Source of the DNA: Ruminococcaceae bacterium UBA6364
Lineage (GTDB): Bacteria; Bacillota; Clostridia; Oscillospirales; Acutalibacteraceae
Direction of reading: 5' to 3'
DNA length: 8,347 nt
Assembly: GCA_002440045.1 (NCBI GenBank)
Contig: DJRI01000063.1
Coordinates: forward strand, 2,621 to 10,967
Shown here: piece by piece, positions 6,478-8,347 of the stretch
How positions within the stretch are numbered: position 1 is the stretch's first letter
Layout of the letters: each line of letters begins with the position of its first letter
The notes under the pieces: model-generated
Told to the model about the DNA's origin: nothing
The model's database searches: none
Seen by the model: only the letters and a program-made list of their open reading frames with translations
Program-made: the position numbers and the translations under genes

Positions 6478-6483
6478 CGCAAC
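6462..6483. promoter_or_regulatory. 22-bp inverted repeat before the XRE gene, candidate autoregulatory operator
   Basis: GTTGTGTTA (6462-6470) and TAACGCAAC (6475-6483) form 9-base arms with one mismatch around GTAT. The repeat overlaps the likely -10 of the regulator gene and ends 20 bases before its ATG. The one DNA mismatch becomes a G-U pair in RNA, so a hairpin in the transcript is an alternative. Placement and symmetry fit a dimeric XRE repressor controlling its own gene. Confidence 0.5.
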
Positions 6484-6503
6484 AGGTTAAATCGGGTGAT
6501 ACT

Positions 6504-6860
6504 ATGAATGATTATAAACGTCCGATGGGTCAAAGGATAAAAGAGCGCCGAAAGCTTCTCGGCATAACGCAGGAGCGCGCCTCGGAGGCTCTCGGAATTT
6601 CGGTCAAGCATTTCAGTGAAGTTGAACGCGGACTTACCGGGCTTTCTGTTGAAAACCTCATTAATCTCAGCGAGCTTTTAGGCGTAACGCTTGATTATCT
6701 TATAAAGGGTGACCGTGAAAATAAGCCTGACAAGCTTTCATTTTCATTGGAAAATATACCTAAAGAAAAAATCGGGCTTTTATGCGAGCTTTTGAACACG
6801 GGCTTAAAACTTTGCTCTTCTTACGGCGAAAGCCCTTGTGAAGATTCGGTTGAAAAATAA
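6504..6860 (+). CDS. XRE/Cro-CI-family transcriptional regulator
   Basis: About 118 residues. Residues 9-70 are a typical HTH_3 domain: the lead helix GQRIKERRKLLG, then ITQERASEALGIS (helices 2 and 3), KHFSEVERG, the fourth helix VENLINLSELL, and GVTLDYLIKGD. The remaining 48 residues hold a short helix (IPKEKIGLLCELLNTGLKL) that may mediate dimerisation. No peptidase, sensor or metal-site domain is fused, although three cysteines (C94, C104, C112) lie in the tail. The frame opens at GTG 6465, but that would translate through the inverted repeat. ATG 6504 has GGGTGA about 5 bases upstream and is preferred. It is transcribed divergently from the zinc-ribbon operon across 160 bases, the usual arrangement for a local repressor. 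The fold is certain; the target is inferred. Confidence 0.93.
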   Translation: MNDYKRPMGQRIKERRKLLGITQERASEALGISVKHFSEVERGLTGLSVENLINLSELLGVTLDYLIKGDRENKPDKLSFSLENIPKEKIGLLCELLNTGLKLCSSYGESPCEDSVEK

Positions 6861-6882
6861 ATTTGCATACCTTGCATTTTTA

Positions 6883-6911
6883 TTGACGTGACGGTTATTT
6901 GACCTTATAAT
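6883..6911 (+). promoter_or_regulatory. Near-consensus promoter of the 446-residue membrane protein gene
   Basis: TTGACG (6883-6888) and a perfect TATAAT (6906-6911) are separated by exactly 17 bases. Transcription would start near 6918, leaving a leader of about 35 bases. No terminator is visible between the XRE stop (6860) and this promoter, so read-through from the regulator gene is also possible. Confidence 0.7.
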
Positions 6912-6952
6912 AATATGTATATATTTTAAGTCTCGCGAGGGGAAGTGAAGTT

Positions 6953-8293
6953 TTGACCGAAACGGAATATTTTAAAGACCGATGCCGCGCGCTGTCGCAC
7001 TCAAAAAGTGCGTCGCTGTTTTTTCGCGACCTTATCAAGAAAAATAAAAAAGCCGAAAGCGACGGCGTTACGGCACGTTTTCGCTTTGACGGCTTTTTTG
7101 TCGATATTAATTTGTTTTTAAAAGGCAAGCGCGCCGCTTTGCCTAATCTTATTGTGCTTTACTGCGGCTTCACCTGCGAAGAAAACGTTCTTTTTTCGGT
7201 ATACGACATTTTTGCCGCGCTCGGAATAGACGATTTTAAAAGCTACACATATCCGTCTGTTTTTGAAAAACGTCACTTTGACGCAGTTTTTTCAGACATT
7301 GAAAGCCTTTTTAAAAAGCTTTTGCCCGCGCTTTTTTCCGCCGCCGAAAACGGCGTTGTAAGAAACAAAATGCTTGAGCAAAGAAAAAACGAAATTCGCG
7401 CGTTTTGCAAAAATCCCGATTTATTCGACCCCGCCGTGCCTTATAACGATATTTATTTGAAGCTTTCCGAAATAATCATCGACGGCTTTTATGACAGCGA
7501 AATAACAAATGCCGCAACAGGCACGCTGTCGCTTGCGCCGAACGGAAAAATACAGCGCGCAAAAAAGGCGCTCCAAGCAAAAAAGCACACCACTCTTTAT
7601 GAAAGAAACCTGCTTGCGTTTTTAAATTCCGAAAAATCGGCGGGCTTTGATTTTTCGCCGCTCGGGCCGCTCGGAAAAGAGTTTGAAAACGAAATAAAAG
7701 AGGACGAACGCCGCATTTCTTTAAAAATATTTTCACTCACGCTCGCGTTTCTTTTGCCTTCTTTCGGCGTACTTTTTGTAATTTATCTTGTTTTGTGCGC
7801 CGTGATGTTCAAAGACGCCGTTTTCACTGTCGGCACGGGGCTTTTAAACGGGCTTATTTTAGCCGCGCCCTCGATTGCGCTTTCGGCAATTTTTGCGATA
7901 ATCCGCGTTTCGGCACTTGAAAAAAAGCAGGTTAAAAAAGACGATATTTCACCACCGGAATTAATTTCAAAAAAAGCTTTAAGGCCGCTTCTTATTTTTG
8001 CCGAATGCTTTGCGCTTGTTTTTTGCCTTTTTGCTTCAAACACAACCTGCGCCTTTTATGACAACTGTGTAAAGCTTGAAGACCCCGCCGTATTTTCGCT
8101 CGGGCAGATAAAATGCAGCTATTCCGAAATAGAGTGTATCGAAATAAAGTCGGACGGCATTACCCCGCCGTACTTCAATGCGGTTTTAAAAGACGGCTCG
8201 TCGCTTTATCTTTTTGAAGCCACCGCTTCAAACGAAAAGAAATTCAGAAAATACGCGCCTCAATTCTTTTCGGAGCGCGGAATAGACGTTTAA
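6953..8293 (+). CDS. Uncharacterised three-TM membrane protein, 446 residues
   Basis: I do not recognise the family. Residues 1-250 are soluble, probably cytoplasmic, rich in Phe, Lys and Glu, and hold mixed alpha/beta sequence (ARFRFDGFFVDINLFLKGK, NLIVLYCGFTCEENVLFSVY). Three membrane segments follow near 257-286, 292-318 and 343-363. The last 80 residues form a small beta-rich domain (GQIKCSYSEIECIEIKSDG, FNAVLKDGSSLYLFEA). With an odd number of segments and a cytoplasmic N terminus, this tail would lie outside, although the repeated strand pattern also resembles PH-like membrane-protein tails that are usually inside. The start is TTG 6953, preceded by AGGGGA about 9 bases upstream; no ATG occurs in frame until residue 140, so TTG is well supported. 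It carries no zinc ribbon, unlike the divergent operon. It has its own strong promoter and a likely terminator, so it forms a one-gene unit. Confidence 0.85.
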   Translation: MTETEYFKDRCRALSHSKSASLFFRDLIKKNKKAESDGVTARFRFDGFFVDINLFLKGKRAALPNLIVLYCGFTCEENVLFSVYDIFAALGIDDFKSYTYPSVFEKRHFDAVFSDIESLFKKLLPALFSAAENGVVRNKMLEQRKNEIRAFCKNPDLFDPAVPYNDIYLKLSEIIIDGFYDSEITNAATGTLSLAPNGKIQRAKKALQAKKHTTLYERNLLAFLNSEKSAGFDFSPLGPLGKEFENEIKEDERRISLKIFSLTLAFLLPSFGVLFVIYLVLCAVMFKDAVFTVGTGLLNGLILAAPSIALSAIFAIIRVSALEKKQVKKDDISPPELISKKALRPLLIFAECFALVFCLFASNTTCAFYDNCVKLEDPAVFSLGQIKCSYSEIECIEIKSDGITPPYFNAVLKDGSSLYLFEATASNEKKFRKYAPQFFSERGIDV

Positions 8294-8297
8294 GCAT

Positions 8298-8338
8298 AAG
8301 AGGGTCGAACTCCGTACGGTTTTAAAACGCCCTCTTTT
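8298..8338 (+). terminator. Probable intrinsic terminator after the 446-residue gene
   Basis: AAGAGGG (8298-8304) pairs with CCCTCTT (8330-8336) and is followed by a short T run that ends at 8338. The 25-base loop contains a perfect CCGTACGG palindrome (8312-8319) that can form a smaller inner hairpin. It begins 5 bases after the stop codon. The long loop and short T run make it moderate rather than strong. Confidence 0.5.
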
Positions 8339-8347
8339 CGCCGTTAC

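Noticed and set aside
6462..6483. Riboswitch or attenuator reading of the inverted repeat before the XRE gene
   Set aside because: The repeat overlaps the probable -10 box, so most of it would not be in the transcript, and there is no T run or alternative pairing typical of an attenuator. An operator is simpler.
1829..6860. Prophage or toxin-antitoxin interpretation of the XRE gene and its neighbours
   Set aside because: No integrase, phage structural gene, attachment repeat or small toxin-like frame next to the regulator was found. The neighbours are membrane proteins with ordinary operon spacing.
7476..8043. Two minus-strand frames of 86 codons inside the 446-residue gene
   Set aside because: Both are antisense to a gene with promoter, ribosome site and consistent membrane-segment pattern; neither has a ribosome site or domain.
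1..8347. CRISPR arrays, tRNA or rRNA genes, insertion sequences
   Set aside because: I saw no regularly spaced direct repeats, cloverleaf sequences, rRNA-like stretches, transposase frames or terminal inverted repeats in the window.

Overview
The window most resembles the chromosome of a Gram-positive Clostridia-type anaerobe, possibly a gut Oscillospiraceae or Ruminococcaceae relative. The evidence is strong AGGAGG-type ribosome binding sites, sigma-A-like promoters with 17-base spacers, GTG/TTG starts alongside ATG, many small membrane proteins with zinc ribbons, and a plant-glycan enzyme (GH78). The taxonomy is inferred from style only; no rRNA or other marker gene is present.

Layout. (1) 1-1576, minus: the N-terminal 525 residues of a GH78 alpha-L-rhamnosidase, running off the left edge, with its own promoter at 1644-1672. 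(2) 1577-1828: intergenic, holding that promoter and a long UUCG-capped hairpin that probably ends the operon to its right. (3) 1829-6343, minus: a tight six-gene operon, called A to F here in order of transcription. Every protein carries at least one zinc ribbon with the same spacing, C-x2-C-x10-C-x2-C (seven ribbons in all), attached to a different membrane scaffold: A (DUF4870-like membrane protein), B (one TM segment plus an NTF2-like outer domain), C (four TM), D (two TM plus two C-terminal ribbons), E (four TM plus a C-terminal ribbon) and F (one TM, TPR-like stalk, NPCBM-like carbohydrate-binding domain). (4) 6344-6503: divergent control region with a near-consensus operon promoter and two inverted repeats. 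(5) 6504-6860, plus: an XRE/Cro-CI-type regulator. (6) 6953-8293, plus: an unrecognised 446-residue membrane protein with its own consensus promoter and a candidate terminator.

Working model (inference). The XRE protein controls both itself and the divergent operon. The predicted topology of A to F places all seven ribbons in the cytoplasm, while B and F put soluble domains outside the membrane. This would suit an envelope-associated assembly joined by a shared cytoplasmic ribbon module, with F contacting a glycan or the cell wall. The nearby rhamnosidase may be linked in biology but has its own promoter. Each domain type is known; the six-gene arrangement is what deserves follow-up.

Several starts were moved inward from the longest open frame because a good ribosome binding site points to an internal codon (B 5839, C 5107, D 4413, E 3951, XRE 6504).
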